Assembly: GCA_021234155.1 (NCBI GenBank)
Contig: JAJEKV010000051.1
Location: 7,540,761-7,604,760 of the forward strand
Reading direction: 5' to 3'
Origin: Isoetes taiwanensis
Lineage: Eukaryota; Streptophyta; Lycopodiopsida; Isoetales; Isoetaceae
Length of the DNA: 64,000 nucleotides
Each line of letters begins with the position of its first letter. The stretch's first letter is position 1. Position numbers and translations under genes: made by a program. Shown piece by piece: positions 46,674-59,129 of this stretch. The notes under the pieces were generated by a model that saw only the letters and a program-made list of their open reading frames with translations, did not search any database and was not told where the DNA came from.

Positions 46674-49600
46674 ACAAAATTTGCGGAATGAGTTCCATTA
46701 ATACTCTCCTTTAGCTGTTCTGTGTCTGCATAAAACAAGAGGTTTTGTAAGGGAAATCTGCTACTCTGTCTTCAGTGGAACATAATTGAAGGCGAATCTT
46801 CTTCTCAAGAATCTATTCTTATACAAAATGATACTGAATGTCAATGTGTTTTGATCTGGCATTGATTCTTGGATTTATAGCCATTCTAATGCAGCTTGTC
46901 AGTCTTGATCACTGTTCCTTGCGAAGAGAATCATGATATCTTCAAGTAATCTGCATAACCATATGGATTCTTTAATTGTGAATGGATCGCCAAGTATCTG
47001 CATGGAAAAATGCTTATTTAATGACTCCATGGAAGACTCTGAAAAAGAAGTAAGTCTGCAACCATATTGACTAGTACTTTCAAATTCTTTGCGACATCAT
47101 GGGAACATTACGACATTTGGTATACGTCGCAAACAAACTATTCTAGTAGCGTCATATATCCTTCATTATATCCGCTTATTCAAGAAGATAACAAGACGCA
47201 AGTTGATTTTGTTATGCCGGCAGTACAACAAGTTCCTCTGATAGTTGCAGAGGTCACTTCAGCTAGTATAGAAGATCATGCTCCATATACTGTGTATGTT
47301 AGGTAGAACATCCCATGTGGTTGTTTGGAACGCCTTGTCATACGTCGTGTCACATGACATATTGTCGCATTGGTGACTTCCACGCTGCATATGCGACGTG
47401 ATTACAACGTAAGACGTTACTTAAGGAATAAATACAAAAAATGTACTAGTATGATGTTCTTTGTGTGTTGTAAGGCCCCTGTTTTTTAGGCAAAGGTTAG
47501 AGGTTCAAGTCTATAATTTAGAAAAGAAAAATTTGGGCCTGTATTTTAGGTCGTTATATATGGTGTACATTTTTACAATGTCAACTACGTTACCATCACC
47601 TTAATTAAGGATGTTTGATGTAATGTTGTAATTTCGATGTACACCATATATCTTGCGATCAATATATATTTATACGAACTTGAATATAGCATTATGAATT
47701 TTTGATTCATTAGGTATGGGATTCGCTTATTAATGCGAGGAATAATACGTCGGATCCTTAATTTCTTAGCTATTGCTTGGATCATGGGATATCAAGTTGT
47801 GATAGAATGTATTAAACTATAAATGGGCGAAAACTCTATTGAACAAGATTTATTCAAATAGCTTGGATTTGTGGCTTTGGGTGAAGAGGTATGCATTTTA
47901 CCTCTTCATAATTAGGCATACGACACATAATCATGTCCTTTGGCATAGATTGATGACGTGTACAAACACAACTAACACAATATGATCTGTGTTTGTTCAA
48001 GAAGGTTACATACATAATCATTACTCTTAATTATTACAACCCCAAAGCATAAAGTTTAAAGAAATGCTCATAATCTGAAGGGATATGAGGGATGAAAATG
48101 GCATTTCATAATTAAAACTGTTTTTCTATATAACACTATAACTAACATTAACACTAATTAACACAAACCATTACATCCAACAATTTTAAATTAAAATCCC
48201 CCTGAAACCCTTTTTGGTTTGGGTGCATATTCTGGGTAACTCCGGCATCAAGAGCTATTGGATGGACATATTTCCCTTTATTCCTTGATCCAGACCATAC
48301 ATAACAATCATGGAGGGGTTTTTTGCAAGGCCATGCAAGGCATAAACGGAGAGGTGAAAATGATTCTGTTGCTCTGAAAGGAAAAATTTGAAGCTGAGCG
48401 TCCCCATAGAAGGCAAAAGGTGAAGGTTTTTTTCTTCTGACACAGATCCGACAAACAGAGATATACAAAACCGTGGCCTCTAGCTGCAGAACAAAACCGA
48501 AGGATTCCCTTATTGGTTTTCGCGCAGATATTCACAGATATTTTTAGATTCATAGGTTCATGCTTACAATACAAAACAGTGGCCTTTAGCTGCATGAGAT
48601 TCACAGATTCACCGATTCATGCTTACAATACAAAAAAGAAAATGCAGATTCATGCTTACAATACAAAACTGAAAAAGCAATAAGAAGCCAATATGCTAAC
48701 TAAGCAAGAATAAGAAACCAATTACCTAGCATAAGATAAGCTAGGATGTCGTACCAATATTCTAGCAACAATCCACTTCGCCAGCAACACCGAGAATTGA
48801 ATATGGGTCATGAATGAAGGGGGGCTAGACAAGAGCTTTGATGCATATGCATGAACCAAGAAGGGCGCCCTCTAGACCACCGTCAGATTGTTTAAGGGAA
48901 TCCAAATCAACGAACGAAAAAAGGGCGCACTCTAGAAATACTATTCAGTATGCCTCCACGAATACAACACCGAAATCATAGGAAAACCTTAGTAAAAAGC
49001 GTAACCCCCTGTTATTGTGCTATATATTCTACTTTAAAATGAACCAAAACTTGTTTGGAGTCTTCTTCCCCATTTTATTTACCATTGTAAGGCAATCCAT
49101 TATGCATCAACACCTCGTCATTATTCACATTTTTGACATTTGACATTAACTAACTATTGATTTACTTACAATGCTTCATATAAATATGTATATTACTTTC
49201 CATTTCATTGTCTCTTTGTTGCTTTACCTTGATTCTTCATTTGCGTTTGTGTTCTCTTCCCTTCCATTATATGTTTTCCTTCTAGCACCTTTGGGACTCA
49301 TTTTCTTTTCTTCTGCATTAGAATTGTAACCATATTTCTATTCTATTCTAATGGTAAAGCGCATATGCATGCAGTCTTGTAATAGAAGGCAGGTAAATGT
49401 GTTAAAAGTTGCAATATTACTCCTTTAATATAGGAAAGATGTCTACTTCTAATACCACTTGGGGATATAAATGAGCAATGTTAGACTAAACTTTATAGCA
49501 TTGGGATTTGAGTTCTTGCATGGCGTTTGATTAATCCAAAAGAGAGAATATTGTTTTATTATTTTGCTGATGAAAATTTGAAATTTTGAAGCAAATCAAG

Positions 49601-49759
49601 AAACGATGACTTGTTAGCCAAAATTCTATGTTGTGCTTGTACTGACTCATAAACTTGGAACTTAATATATAGAGATATCCATGGAGACCAAATGGTCTAT
49701 GGAACTCAAACAAACAAATGAAAAACATTCGACCTATTATTGCCGAAGGTTTTCGAGGG
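46674..49759. other. Three kilobases without a gene
   Basis: AT-rich. The ORFs 47067-47306, 48154-48468 and 48308-48604 have no recognisable motif. 'gattcatgcttacaatacaa' recurs near 48560-48670 as a short local repeat. Confidence 0.4.
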
Positions 49760-51070
49760 AAAAACCTTAGTAATAATAAGCTTGTTGATGAATTGTATAT
49801 TTATATATTTGATCCCACATGTCTAGTACCTTCTGAATATGAGATGCCAGTGCCCTTATTGAAAGCATGTTCATCATCACATGTAGTGATTTGTTAGGTA
49901 TAACCAACCTGACACATCGTGCCCGAATAGGTGGCAATTCTGAAGAGTGTGACACTCATCTTTAATAGCTCCCAGTTGAGTGCATTAATAGATCCTATTT
50001 TCTCGCTCTTCCTAAATCCATCTGTCTGTCTTATCTCAATTCTAAGGCAGTACGCTCATGCGTGAATGGATGCAATTGCTCTGCGCTTTCTCATGGGTAA
50101 ATGTGTTAATAGATATCATTGTGGATCCCTGGCAAGCATGGGAGTAATTTGGTTGCTGTAGTGCGATATCTTATCAGCTTCAAGAGCACTATTATCCGAA
50201 GGCTTACTTAGGAAACATGTGTCTAGATATTTTTTTGAAGGACGACAAGCTTTATTCACCAACTAAAAACCAGAGCAACATAAAATGCAAAGACAGGATT
50301 ATAACCCCAGTGGACAAACCGATCCAACTGAGCACAACCACCTGCCTATGCAAAAGAATGAATCTGAAGGTAAGTATGCCAGATCAGTACTTTCTTCTCT
50401 TGATCAAGAGAGGAACAATTGTAAGCCATATGGGCCCACTGAAGAACAATCTCATCTGCAGTATCTACGCCCTTAAAGATAAACAACCTCCTTCTCTTCC
50501 AGATTGACCATAAAAACCAGCCACATGCGAGATGAAAAGCTCGTTTCCGTTGTTTGGGCCAAGCATCAGGATAGATAGCAAGCAAAATTTGCTGGCTAGA
50601 TATTGTTTCAGACAATTGTGATCCTCATTGTTATCCACTTATATACACCTTGTTCATGCAGCTCCCTCTGGAGAACCAGATGGCTCGCGTTTCCTTCCAG
50701 CAGGCTTTAAGGCATTGTGGATCTATGGCCATTATGTAGGCAAGGCTGGAAGGCGTGTCTCCCATGTTCACCATCTTTTGACAATATATTATGTGACTTG
50801 CTAGAGCAGCTCTTTGAAAAGGTAGGAATCCAATCTCTAGCAAAAGAATTTGATGGAGGACCGTGGACTTGACTCCAAGTGTTTGAGTCAAAAAGGCTTT
50901 CACAGAAACAGAAAGCCTTTTTGACAAGTGCCCGAGTAAATAAAGCTTTTGGTGTCAGTTCCAAGTCCTCCCAATTGAAAAGTGATATAACTGGCTCCCA
51001 TAGTTTCACTCTAAGCACCAGCTCCACCAAACACCTTGAACAAGTGCGACTGGTATAACCAGTTGTAAAG
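49760..51070 (-). pseudogene. Second LINE ORF2 remnant, C-terminal part
   Basis: The minus-strand pieces VKAFLTQTLGVKSTVLHQIL and EIGFLPFQRAALASHII correspond to the LINE at 31575-33060. Toward the 3' end, KRAFHLACGWFLWSIWKRRR, then FIFKGVDTADEIV, matches the end region of plant LINE proteins. DNA similarity to the first copy includes 'aatccatctgtctgtct' and 'ggttttcgagggaaaa'. It is heavily decayed. Confidence 0.72.
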
Positions 51071-52369
51071 CTCTACTCTGTGGCAATTCTTCTACATTAA
51101 AAAAAATGTCGAGGCGGGAGAATGGCACAGGCGACTAGGACAACCAGAACCCTAAACTTCCTTGCACCATGAAATTCTTTACAATTTTGGTACAAGGAGA
51201 CAGGTGCTCTTATGGATGGCTGGAAGGAGAAAGCTCCCCATCTATGGAAAAGCCTTGTGTACATCTTTTTTCCTGAAGATATGTTTGCTCACATTGCTTT
51301 ATTCACTCCACAATCTGAGGTACAGTAAGTTGAGTCTTAGCTTCGTAAGTTTGGAGGAGACAGGAACGCTTCTACAGCTATTATTTTCTATACACATTGT
51401 TCTTGGATAGATAGTAAGATAGCCGTGAAAGTTTACTGTTAGATATGGGGACATGATGTTACAGGTTATTAATGGGCTCCTGATGGAATTCCATGAGCAC
51501 GAGAGTACTGTCGATAGCATGCAGGGGATATAATTGTTATATGATGGACCATAAGCACGTAATCGGGATATGGGGACATTATCCGGGCTAGCCAAAGTTG
51601 GGCCTAGAGGTGCCAACTTCTAATGTTTATAAAATAAACATTAAGTAAGTTTTTGAAACATGAATATTAATATTAATGTTTGGCCAAACGGCATCTTCAG
51701 ATTGGTTCATGGCAAACCAATAGGAAAATGGGCAAAGAAAGGCTCGAACTTTTGAGACTCTCAGAATACGACTGTATTGAATGGCGATAGATTTAATGAA
51801 TTGCAATCCTGGGCATGCCTAGGCATTGCCATCAACAAGTGGAGGGCATTCAGTTGAAGTTGGTGGACAAGGAGATATGTGCTGCGGCCTCTATGGTCAT
51901 TGATTTTGATATTGCTAAGCTAAACTGTTCTAGGAATCAAGTGGTTGCAAGAAACTCAACAAGTCATTTTATGGCCATCTCACACTGTTATGATCAATAT
52001 TTATACAGGTAGAAGGAAACAATGTTGGATAAACTACCTTTTGTAATAATATTGCAAAATGCAGCAATAATAGTGATTATATCCCACCTTTTTGTATATA
52101 GATCCAGAACACAGCGGGAACAAATCGCATACAACTCAAAAATATATGACAAAGTTTCATTCGCTTATTCTACACTCAACTAGATGATACATATATGGTT
52201 TTTGCTGTGATACATTTAGGACAATTACACAAAAATCAGTAAGAATAATGCAAGGTAGATTTGAGATTGAAAAGAAAATGAACTGTATTATTTTTTTCTA
52301 TATACAAATTGGTATCCACATGAACAAATCCATACACCAGATTACTCAACAATCTCAGCTATGAAAAGA
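51071..52369. other. No gene seen
   Basis: AT-rich; the ORFs 51162-51410, 51299-51616 and 51815-52012 have no recognisable motif. Confidence 0.35.
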
Positions 52370-53090
52370 CTAAGCAAATTACATTCTCCATCTTAACTTG
52401 CACTTTTGCAACTCCAACGATTGTGACTAGCAATGTTGCATCTAAAACATTTGACTATTTTCTTGTCCTTTGTTGATGATCTAATCCTTCTTTTCTTTTA
52501 TCGCTCTAACAATCTACATGTCTATGGAGGAAGTACTATTGTCATTCTCGATGCCAACTTATGCATATGTTAGTGGAAACAAATTCCCTGCTTCAATTAT
52601 TGCCATTCTCAATGCCAGCCCATGCATATGCTAGTGGCAACAAACTCCTGTGAGCATCAACGGTAATCACAATAAGTAAGACTCCTCGATATTTTCTTGT
52701 TAAGAACGTACCATCCAAACCAATTATAGGCCGACAGTTCCCAAATCCACTCAAGCTAGCACCAAAGGCTGAGAACATCCTTGTGAATCTTCTGTGTTCA
52801 TCTTGTTGAAGAAAACAAAAGAGTACCTGTATTTGCATCAATCAACTAAAAACAGAAGCCATGCAATTGACGATAAGCTTCTTCATGCCCACCATGAAGA
52901 TCCACCATAGCGTATTCCTTTGCTAACCAAGCACTATGGTAGCTGATCTCTACTCCATGATCTTGACAAATATCAGCAACAAGATCAGAAGGTTCGTAAC
53001 TTGGACATCCTTGAAACTTGCCAAGGTATCTATCTGGTACTCATTTAGAAGTAGGTCCCTTATTGTTTCTTTGGTTAACCTCACCACATG
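52370..53090 (-). pseudogene. MULE transposase remnant with CCHC knuckle
   Basis: On the minus strand, the N-terminal part reads SYEPSDLVADICQDHGVEIS and then AWLAKEYAMV, like the region before the MULE catalytic domain. CRPIIGLDGTFLTRKYRG and LPLAYAWAGIEN follow; this is the first catalytic Asp block of MURA-type transposases. After a large internal deletion comes a zinc knuckle, CFRCNIASHNRWSC, near 52440, as found at MULE protein ends. The second and third acidic catalytic residues are missing. A short duplication of the 'ttattgccattctcaatgcc' block lies near 52540-52640. Confidence 0.85.
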
Positions 53091-53359
53091 AATGCTCAAT
53101 AACTATGGACTAAAGAAGCACGAAGTCCATGCCAGGAATGCTTTACCCTATAATGTTGGCCCGATCAATTTCCGTACATTTATAACCTAAGATTGTTTAT
53201 GGTTTGTCAAGGTATTCGTAGCTCTAGAGGTAGAAAGCTGACGGTGGCAGTTCAGTTAGGGGAAGAAGGCGTATTTTGCTGTTTGTGAAGGTCGGATTTG
53301 GGATAAGAGCGGGCGTGCGGGCTGGACAGATGGTAGCTGGGTATGGGTTTGCCAATTGC

Positions 53360-54655
53360 GGCTGTTGCAGGTGGCGGGTTGGGGCCGATGCTCATCTGCA
53401 AACCCGGCCAATGTAGGAAGACTAACAAATCTGAGATGGCTTGATCTTTCGTTTAATCCATTTGCAGCAGGGCCCATACCGGAAGAATTCGACAATCTAA
53501 CCAAGCTATTGAATCCGCAGGCAAATCTAAACGGACCCATTCCCGAGTCCTTGCAAAATTTGAAGCAGATGACATACTTCTTCGACCTGTCTCAGAGTAA
53601 GCTGGAAGGAAAAATCCCGGCGGGCCTTATGAATCTGCCAAATCTAGGAGGCTTGGAGCTGTACAACAATCGGCTGAGCGGCGGGCTCCCCAGTGATAAG
53701 CTGCTTCATGTAACGGACCCATGGTAGACCGCTCGAGTATTCGAACCTTGAATGTGCCTGTGGAGCGCTCCCGAGACACCGGCATAAATGGGTAGAAGCG
53801 ACTACTCATAAACGTTTAGACGGTTTTTCCCAGTTGGTTAAGGGCATGTCGGTTAGGAACGTTTACAGTTGGTATCAGAACAGGTCTCGAGTTCGAGTCT
53901 CTATGGGTGCTTATATGCATGGGTAATTTGCAAAGACTTGGTAATCATTGTGACATGTAATGACATAGACATGGTATAGCCTTGGATGCTCGAGGACGAG
54001 CATAGTTCTAGTGGGAGAGACTGTAACGGGCCCATGGTAGACCACTCGAGTATTCGAACCTTGAATGTGCCTGTGGGGCGTTCCCGAGACACCGGCATAA
54101 ATGGGTAGAAGCGACTACTCATAAACGTTTAGACGGTTTTGCCCAGTTGGTTAAGGGCATGTCGGTTAGGAACGTTACACTTCATCTCTGGCAGAACAAT
54201 TTAGAAGGAAAAATTCCTGCCAGACTTGCAGATTTGCCGAAATTGAAGCAGATCCGCCTGTTTCAGAACCGCTTGAATGGATCGCTGCCTCAAAAATTTG
54301 GGGCAAATTTGCCCATGACAGTTTTTGATACAAGGCCGGTTGATTCATTTGATAGCTTATGGCAATCAATTATCCGGAGCTATTCCGCATTTGGATTTGG
54401 CAAAATGCCATCTCGACCGGTTCAATTGGAGGAAACACGCTTAATGGATCAATTCCGGTGGGAATGTGGCAATCTGCCAACTTGAATTTGGTTAAATTGT
54501 ATAATAATTCGTTGAGCGGCCTATTCGTGGCAAATCCTTGTTTCTTGTGTTCGACGACCATGCGTTGTCTTCTCATATCAGATTTGTATTGTATCTTTGC
54601 CAGCAGATTCGGTTTGGGATCATGGTCTGTGGGCAATTCGTGCTCCTATTTCAAG
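53360..54655 (+). pseudogene. LRR receptor kinase-like gene fragment (HAESA type), split by a TRIM
   Basis: The left part (53360-53708) encodes plant extracellular LRRs: LTNLRWLDLSFNPF, GPIPEEFDNLTKL, LEGKIPAGLMNLPNL, LELYNNRLSGGLPS. The right part (from 54180) resumes with LWQNNLEGKIPARLADLPKL and IRLFQNRLNGSLPQKFG, then NTLNGSIPVGMW and KLYNNSLSG after a frame change near 54330-54400. The spacing fits HAESA-like receptor kinases. No signal peptide or kinase domain is seen. The 471-bp TRIM and its target duplication account for the break between the two parts; the other losses are older decay. Confidence 0.82.
53709..54179 (+). mobile_element. Complete TRIM (miniature LTR retrotransposon)
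   Basis: The LTRs are 53709-53867 (159 bp) and 54022-54179 (158 bp), starting TGTAACG and ending in TTACA. They differ by five substitutions and one indel by eye (about 96-97% identity). The primer site TGGTATCAGAAC lies at 53870-53881, a polypurine tract gtgggagagac sits just before the 3' LTR, and a perfect 5-bp target duplication cttca flanks it (53704-53708 and 54180-54184). The 154-bp interior has no coding capacity, so mobility depended on another element. It also contains ggtctcgagttcgag, shared with the tRNA-like sequence at 46602-46672. Confidence 0.94.
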
Positions 54656-54911
54656 GGGTCAATTTGACCCCTCACTGGCGGCCACGATTCCCGCAGGCAG
54701 CATATTCCCCGGAAGGTGCCGTCATCTGACGGCCTAAAAACGATAATACACGCTAAAAACGATAATACAATTAAACAAGGATGAATAATCAAAATTAATT
54801 ATAAACAATTCTACGTGGTCTTTGAGGGCTTGATTTTGCACTGTGGTAGTGAGACAACTTCTCAATCCTTCCTAGAGTACTGTCAATACAGTAGAACACT
54901 TGGATCGTGCC

Positions 54912-55412
54912 GCTCTGATACCATATTAACACTAAGAAAGTTGACACCGAACGAACATGCTTTCCATTCAAATAGAGAGCACTTATACATCGTGCGTCGG
55001 TGGTCAGAATGGAAATTCCCAACCGACCTGCTTGATATCAGGGAAGATTATGGCAATTCCATGTTTCCTGGGACATGCTAGACTCGACTGTGAATGAAAC
55101 CCTAACAATTGTTAGATAACAGAACTTTGCAAGGACTTAACATGCTAGACTCGACTGTGAATTCCATGTTTCCTGGGACATGCTAGACTCGACTGTGAAT
55201 GAAACCCTAACAATTGTTAGATAACAGAACTTTGCAAGGACAACATGCTAGACTCGACTGTGAATGAAACCCTAACAATCGTTAGATAACAGAACTTTGC
55301 AAGGACTTAACATGCTGACCCAGCAATAGACCAATGATACTTGTTGACACTTTTACCTGACCCAGCAATAGACCAATGATACTTGTTAACATCATCCACA
55401 CTCTCCCCCTGC
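54912..55412 (-). mobile_element. Copia-type LTR between a purine tract and a primer site
   Basis: On the minus strand, a purine tract agggggagagtg (55401-55412) is followed by an LTR-like stretch. It ends near 54924 just before TATGGTATCAGAGC, a Met-tRNA primer site. The order PPT-LTR-PBS is what the middle LTR of a tandem array looks like. The LTR contains three to four copies of a unit with 'gactcgactgtgaatgaaac' and 'gttagataacagaacttt' (55081-55315), and 'gacccagcaatagaccaatg' twice. The exact LTR ends are uncertain. Confidence 0.6.
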
Positions 55413-55432
55413 CTAGAGTTACCCGAGGGTGC

Positions 55433-55538
55433 ATTCCCATAATTCTTTAAAGCCCAAGGGCATTTTGGTAAATTAGGAAAAGGATATTCCCATAATTCTT
55501 TAAAGCCCAAGGGCATTTTGGTAAATTAGGAAAAGGAT
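55433..55538. repeat. Perfect-looking 53-bp tandem duplication
   Basis: Units start at 55433 and 55486 with 'attcccataattctttaaag'; no difference between them was seen. Confidence 0.9.
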
Positions 55539-55848
55539 AAGGGCACTTTGGTAGTATTCCATTGAAGAAACAGGGATAGGTAGCTTTTCAAATTTAAACT
55601 CACTCGAAATTAACAATGAAACGAATTGAACAAGGTGTTGTCCCACAAAAAGGTTTGCCCTTAAGAGTTTGTGAAAAAGGTAACAAGCTAGGATGCAAAA
55701 ACCGGGGATCAAGCTTAGCGAGCTGATTATGATGCAAAAAATGCGCAAGAAGCAAACGAAGAAGGGGGAGAAGGGGCAGACAGATGAATATTCATCTTCT
55801 TGCTCTGCCCCTATTTCTACTGCCCTTGTTTTGCATTGAGGTTCCGTA

Positions 55849-55959
55849 TATAAGAATGGCAGTTTACTGCCGATTCCCAGGGAGGAATCCCTGCCGACGC
55901 GCGGAGCGCGGAGGCAGGGATGACTCCCTGGGAATCGGCAGTAAACTGCCATTCTTATA
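55849..55959. repeat. 111-bp hairpin with 47-bp arms
   Basis: Arms 55849-55895 and 55913-55959 pair with about two mismatches around a 17-bp GC-rich loop. It resembles a MIRNA-like foldback or a tiny MITE; no target duplication is visible. Confidence 0.88.
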
Positions 55960-55960
55960 A

Positions 55961-56211
55961 CGTGGATGCAACTTAGGTTGCATTCTGCACCTTGGAGCTC
56001 CGGAATCAGAGGTAAAATCTCCAGAATCAGGGGTAGAAACGCCAGAATGAGAGGTAAATGGTGAGAATCGAAGGTAAATCTTCAAGAACGTTGAGTAAGT
56101 TCAAGAACGGCTGCCGCTGTAAGATTAGGAGTAGTTCTGGAAAAGAACCTTTGCCAGATGGCGCAATGCCATTGGCGGATATGGCAGAATGCAACCTAAG
56201 TTGCATTTACG
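55961..56211. repeat. Inverted repeat with 28-bp ends, adjacent to the hairpin
   Basis: 55961-55988 and 56184-56211 are inverted copies with two mismatches, built around gcaacttaggttgc, itself nearly palindromic. The interior has several 'ccagaatcag.ggtaaa' repeats. It may be a MITE or part of a compound foldback with the preceding hairpin. Confidence 0.7.
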
Positions 56212-56857
56212 TCAGATTGGCAAGCTCGATCTGGACAGAGGACAAAATGCCAGAGGCGCAGAGGATTTCTGTCTGCTGCTGCTGCAAATGAAAGAGTCAG
56301 ACTGAAGCTCATAAGATCGGCCAGAAGCTCTGCAAACGAAAGATTCCACCGAAGCTACGACCCAAACCATCTAGGACTGGTGGAAGGTTAAAACGATCAT
56401 GAAAAATGTAGCCGGATGATTGACAATAAGGAAACGGAATTGGGATTTCTTCTTACCTTAAGCAGCCAAAATGCATACACTCGAGTCATTCCATGCCCCT
56501 GGGGCAACCTTTCAAATCCAAACTCACCAGAAATTCAGTCACTTTGTTAACATCAAGTCAATTTAAGGGGATTAAGTAGTTACAGTTATGCCATAACTTA
56601 CAATCACTTTGTAAATAACGGTGACAGTAAGGTCAACTGCACTGGACAAAGCATACCCACCTATCCCTTTTATCTAATAATGTTCCATGGAACCACCAAC
56701 ATCCGTGGACCACAAGTAACTCCTTATAAGAATAAAAATTTCAAGCCCCTCATAAACATTGTAAAATGCTTCCATGTGAATCAGCCTAGGGGATGCTAAA
56801 AGAGATCCTTCAATAATGAGACAAAAAATGTTTAAAATTACAGCAGGATGCTACAAG
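56212..56857. other. Downstream flank of the GDP-mannose pyrophosphorylase gene
   Basis: No coding sequence. The part near 56857 should contain the minus-strand 3' UTR. Confidence 0.45.
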
Positions 56858-58317
56858 TCACATCACGATTTCTGGCTTCAGTATACTAGATTTGATTTCT
56901 TTGTGTGGCAAGACAACACCTCCATTACTGTAAATTTCATCACAAAGATGAACATCTTCACCCAACACTGTCATATTCTCAACTCGAGCCCACTGGCCCA
57001 CTGTGGAATGCCAGCCAATGATACTTCCAGACACACATGCATGTCTCTTAATGCGTGCCCCTCGCATAATTGTGCATTTTGACAATCTGACTCCATCTTC
57101 TATAACACAACCTTGGCCTACAGAAACGTCTGGACCTATTAAGCATCCTTGACCAATCTGGGCACTTGCATCAATTATCACATTTCCTATCACGTGCTCG
57201 CCATAGTCAAGCTTTTCAGGAAATTTTGTTCTTAACGAATCAAGGTAAAGGTGTAAGCCTGTGATGTAGTCTTTTGGCTGACCAACGTCCATCCAGAAGC
57301 CTGGTAAGACCATGGCATACAGCTGCTTCTCTGTAGCTATCTTTGGAAAAATTTCCTTCTCAATAGATGTAGGCTTGAGATCAATTCTATCTAAAGTGCT
57401 GGGATTCAAAAGATATATGCCTGCATTTATCTTGTTTCCTACAAAGACTTGTGGTTTCTCTACAAATCTTTGGACCTGACCTGTTTCCTCGTCCATCACC
57501 ACCACACCATATTTTGATGGTTCACGCACCTGCAAACAATAAGCATAAACATATGTTTCAGATTTCACTTATAACTATTGAGAATGTATATAATAAGATG
57601 TACCTGAGTAACCATGATGGATGCCTCGCCCCCATGTTGCTTGTGAAATTTGATCATTTCTTCTAATGGATACTCACAGATTACATCACTGTTAAGAACA
57701 AAAAATGGTTCTCCAGATCCATCCACAAGTTTGTCCCTTGCTAATGCCAATGGACCAGCTGTACCTAACGGTTCTTTTTCTTGCGAACATGTTATTCTGA
57801 TATCAAATCTAGCCTCAAACTCCTTCAAAAAGCTCAGCATAACCTAAGTAAAAGAAGGGAAGAAATAAAGAATTGACTCCAGAAGCAGGGCCTCAAAATC
57901 ATTAGATCATCTTGTGTCAAACCTCACCTCTGGCTGATAATTGATTGCCAAAACCACTTCATCCACACCAACTGCTTTTAGTGCTTCGATCTGCATTAAA
58001 ACACACATATTAGAGTCTTAAAAAATTAGCAAATATTTGTCTCATAAAAAACTACAAGCATGTAATGAACTAGGATCGCCTAAGAAAACTTCCAAAAAAG
58101 AAGAACTTCCTATATTATTACCCTCCAGAACCAGATCTGCTAGCTTGCAAAACGTTTCAACTGAATTAGATTTTACCGAAAGCAGATCAAGCATAAAAAA
58201 TATAACCTGGTGAAGAATCATAGGCTTGTTGGCAAAATCAACCAGTGGTTTTGGCACACTAAGTGTAAGAGGCCGCAAGCGAGTTCCGAAACCTCCCACG
58301 AGAATAAGGGCCTTCAT
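56858..58317 (-). CDS. CYT1/VTC1-like: GDP-mannose pyrophosphorylase (mannose-1-phosphate guanylyltransferase)
   Basis: Four minus-strand exons with GT/AG borders: 58317-58207, 57990-57928, 57843-57604, 57529-56858. They join in phase to 361 codons plus stop, the usual length of the plant enzyme. The nucleotidyltransferase signature [13 protein letters not shown] is at residues 7-19. [16 protein letters not shown], the NSDV metal-site region, [17 protein letters not shown] and [12 protein letters not shown] follow. The C-terminal part is a left-handed beta-helix of hexapeptide repeats ending [15 protein letters not shown]. It makes GDP-mannose from mannose-1-phosphate and GTP in the cytosol. 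The product feeds ascorbate synthesis, N-glycans, cell-wall mannans and, after conversion, GDP-fucose. All motifs are intact. Confidence 0.97.
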
Positions 58318-59129
58318 CGCTTAGGGTCCTCAAAAAAATCGAAAGAGCCGAGATGCAAAAAAATTTACCACGCAATCCTCGAGCAGGAATAAACGTACCC
58401 AATTCCTGCAGCGGCCGGAGTTAGGGAATTTAAGCACTCGGTGGACTCTGTTTCTCCGCTTTCCCGGTGGCCTCCATACGTAGTTGCGGCAAACAGCTCA
58501 ACTTACTTTTTTAAAGCAGTGTTGTTTACCTAAAGAATAACATCTACTTTGTCAATGCCTCCTGTTTAAATGTTAAGCAACATGGAAGACCACCGCCTTT
58601 CAACATTTGTAGTGATGCATATCTTGGCGGCCAAGGTCAGATAACCGTCTCTTTCCAAAAATTACAGTGGCAAAGGAGTTCCAACAACAATATCCACCCT
58701 TTTTATTGCAACCTTCTTCTCAGTGGCACATGCGTTCTCGCATCTTTATAAGACTCGTCACTTTGTTCCAAGCATCAGTTCTCCTTCTTAGACTATTTTC
58801 CCAAAGGAGGGTAGATTTGGTTCGCCCGCCCTTGGTGTAGCTAGTCAGAGAACAGTGTTGAGCTCCTTCCTTTGGTATACATGGCCACGCGATAAAGCAT
58901 GAATGTGCTTCTTCAATTGTGGTTGTTGCAAACAATGAAGATCCATCTCTTGTGGAGTAATTAAGGATAAGTGTCGCACCCCTCAGAATTGTCCAGCATT
59001 TGCACTATCCGAGCACTGTATACCAGGTGTGGGTTATACCTAACCAACTATTACATTGCATACACCTTTAGTAACAGCACTAGCATAGTATTTTAGGAGG
59101 TGCTAGACATCCGAGCTCAACTGTGTCCC
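58318..59129 (-). promoter_or_regulatory. Upstream region of the GDP-mannose pyrophosphorylase gene
   Basis: It should contain the minus-strand 5' UTR and promoter close to 58318-58500. No TATA box can be assigned, and nothing else is recognised up to the LINE tail. Confidence 0.4.

Noticed and set aside
47470-47530. B-box-like ggttcaagtc suggesting a tRNA or SINE
   Set aside because: No A box at the required spacing and no cloverleaf stems.
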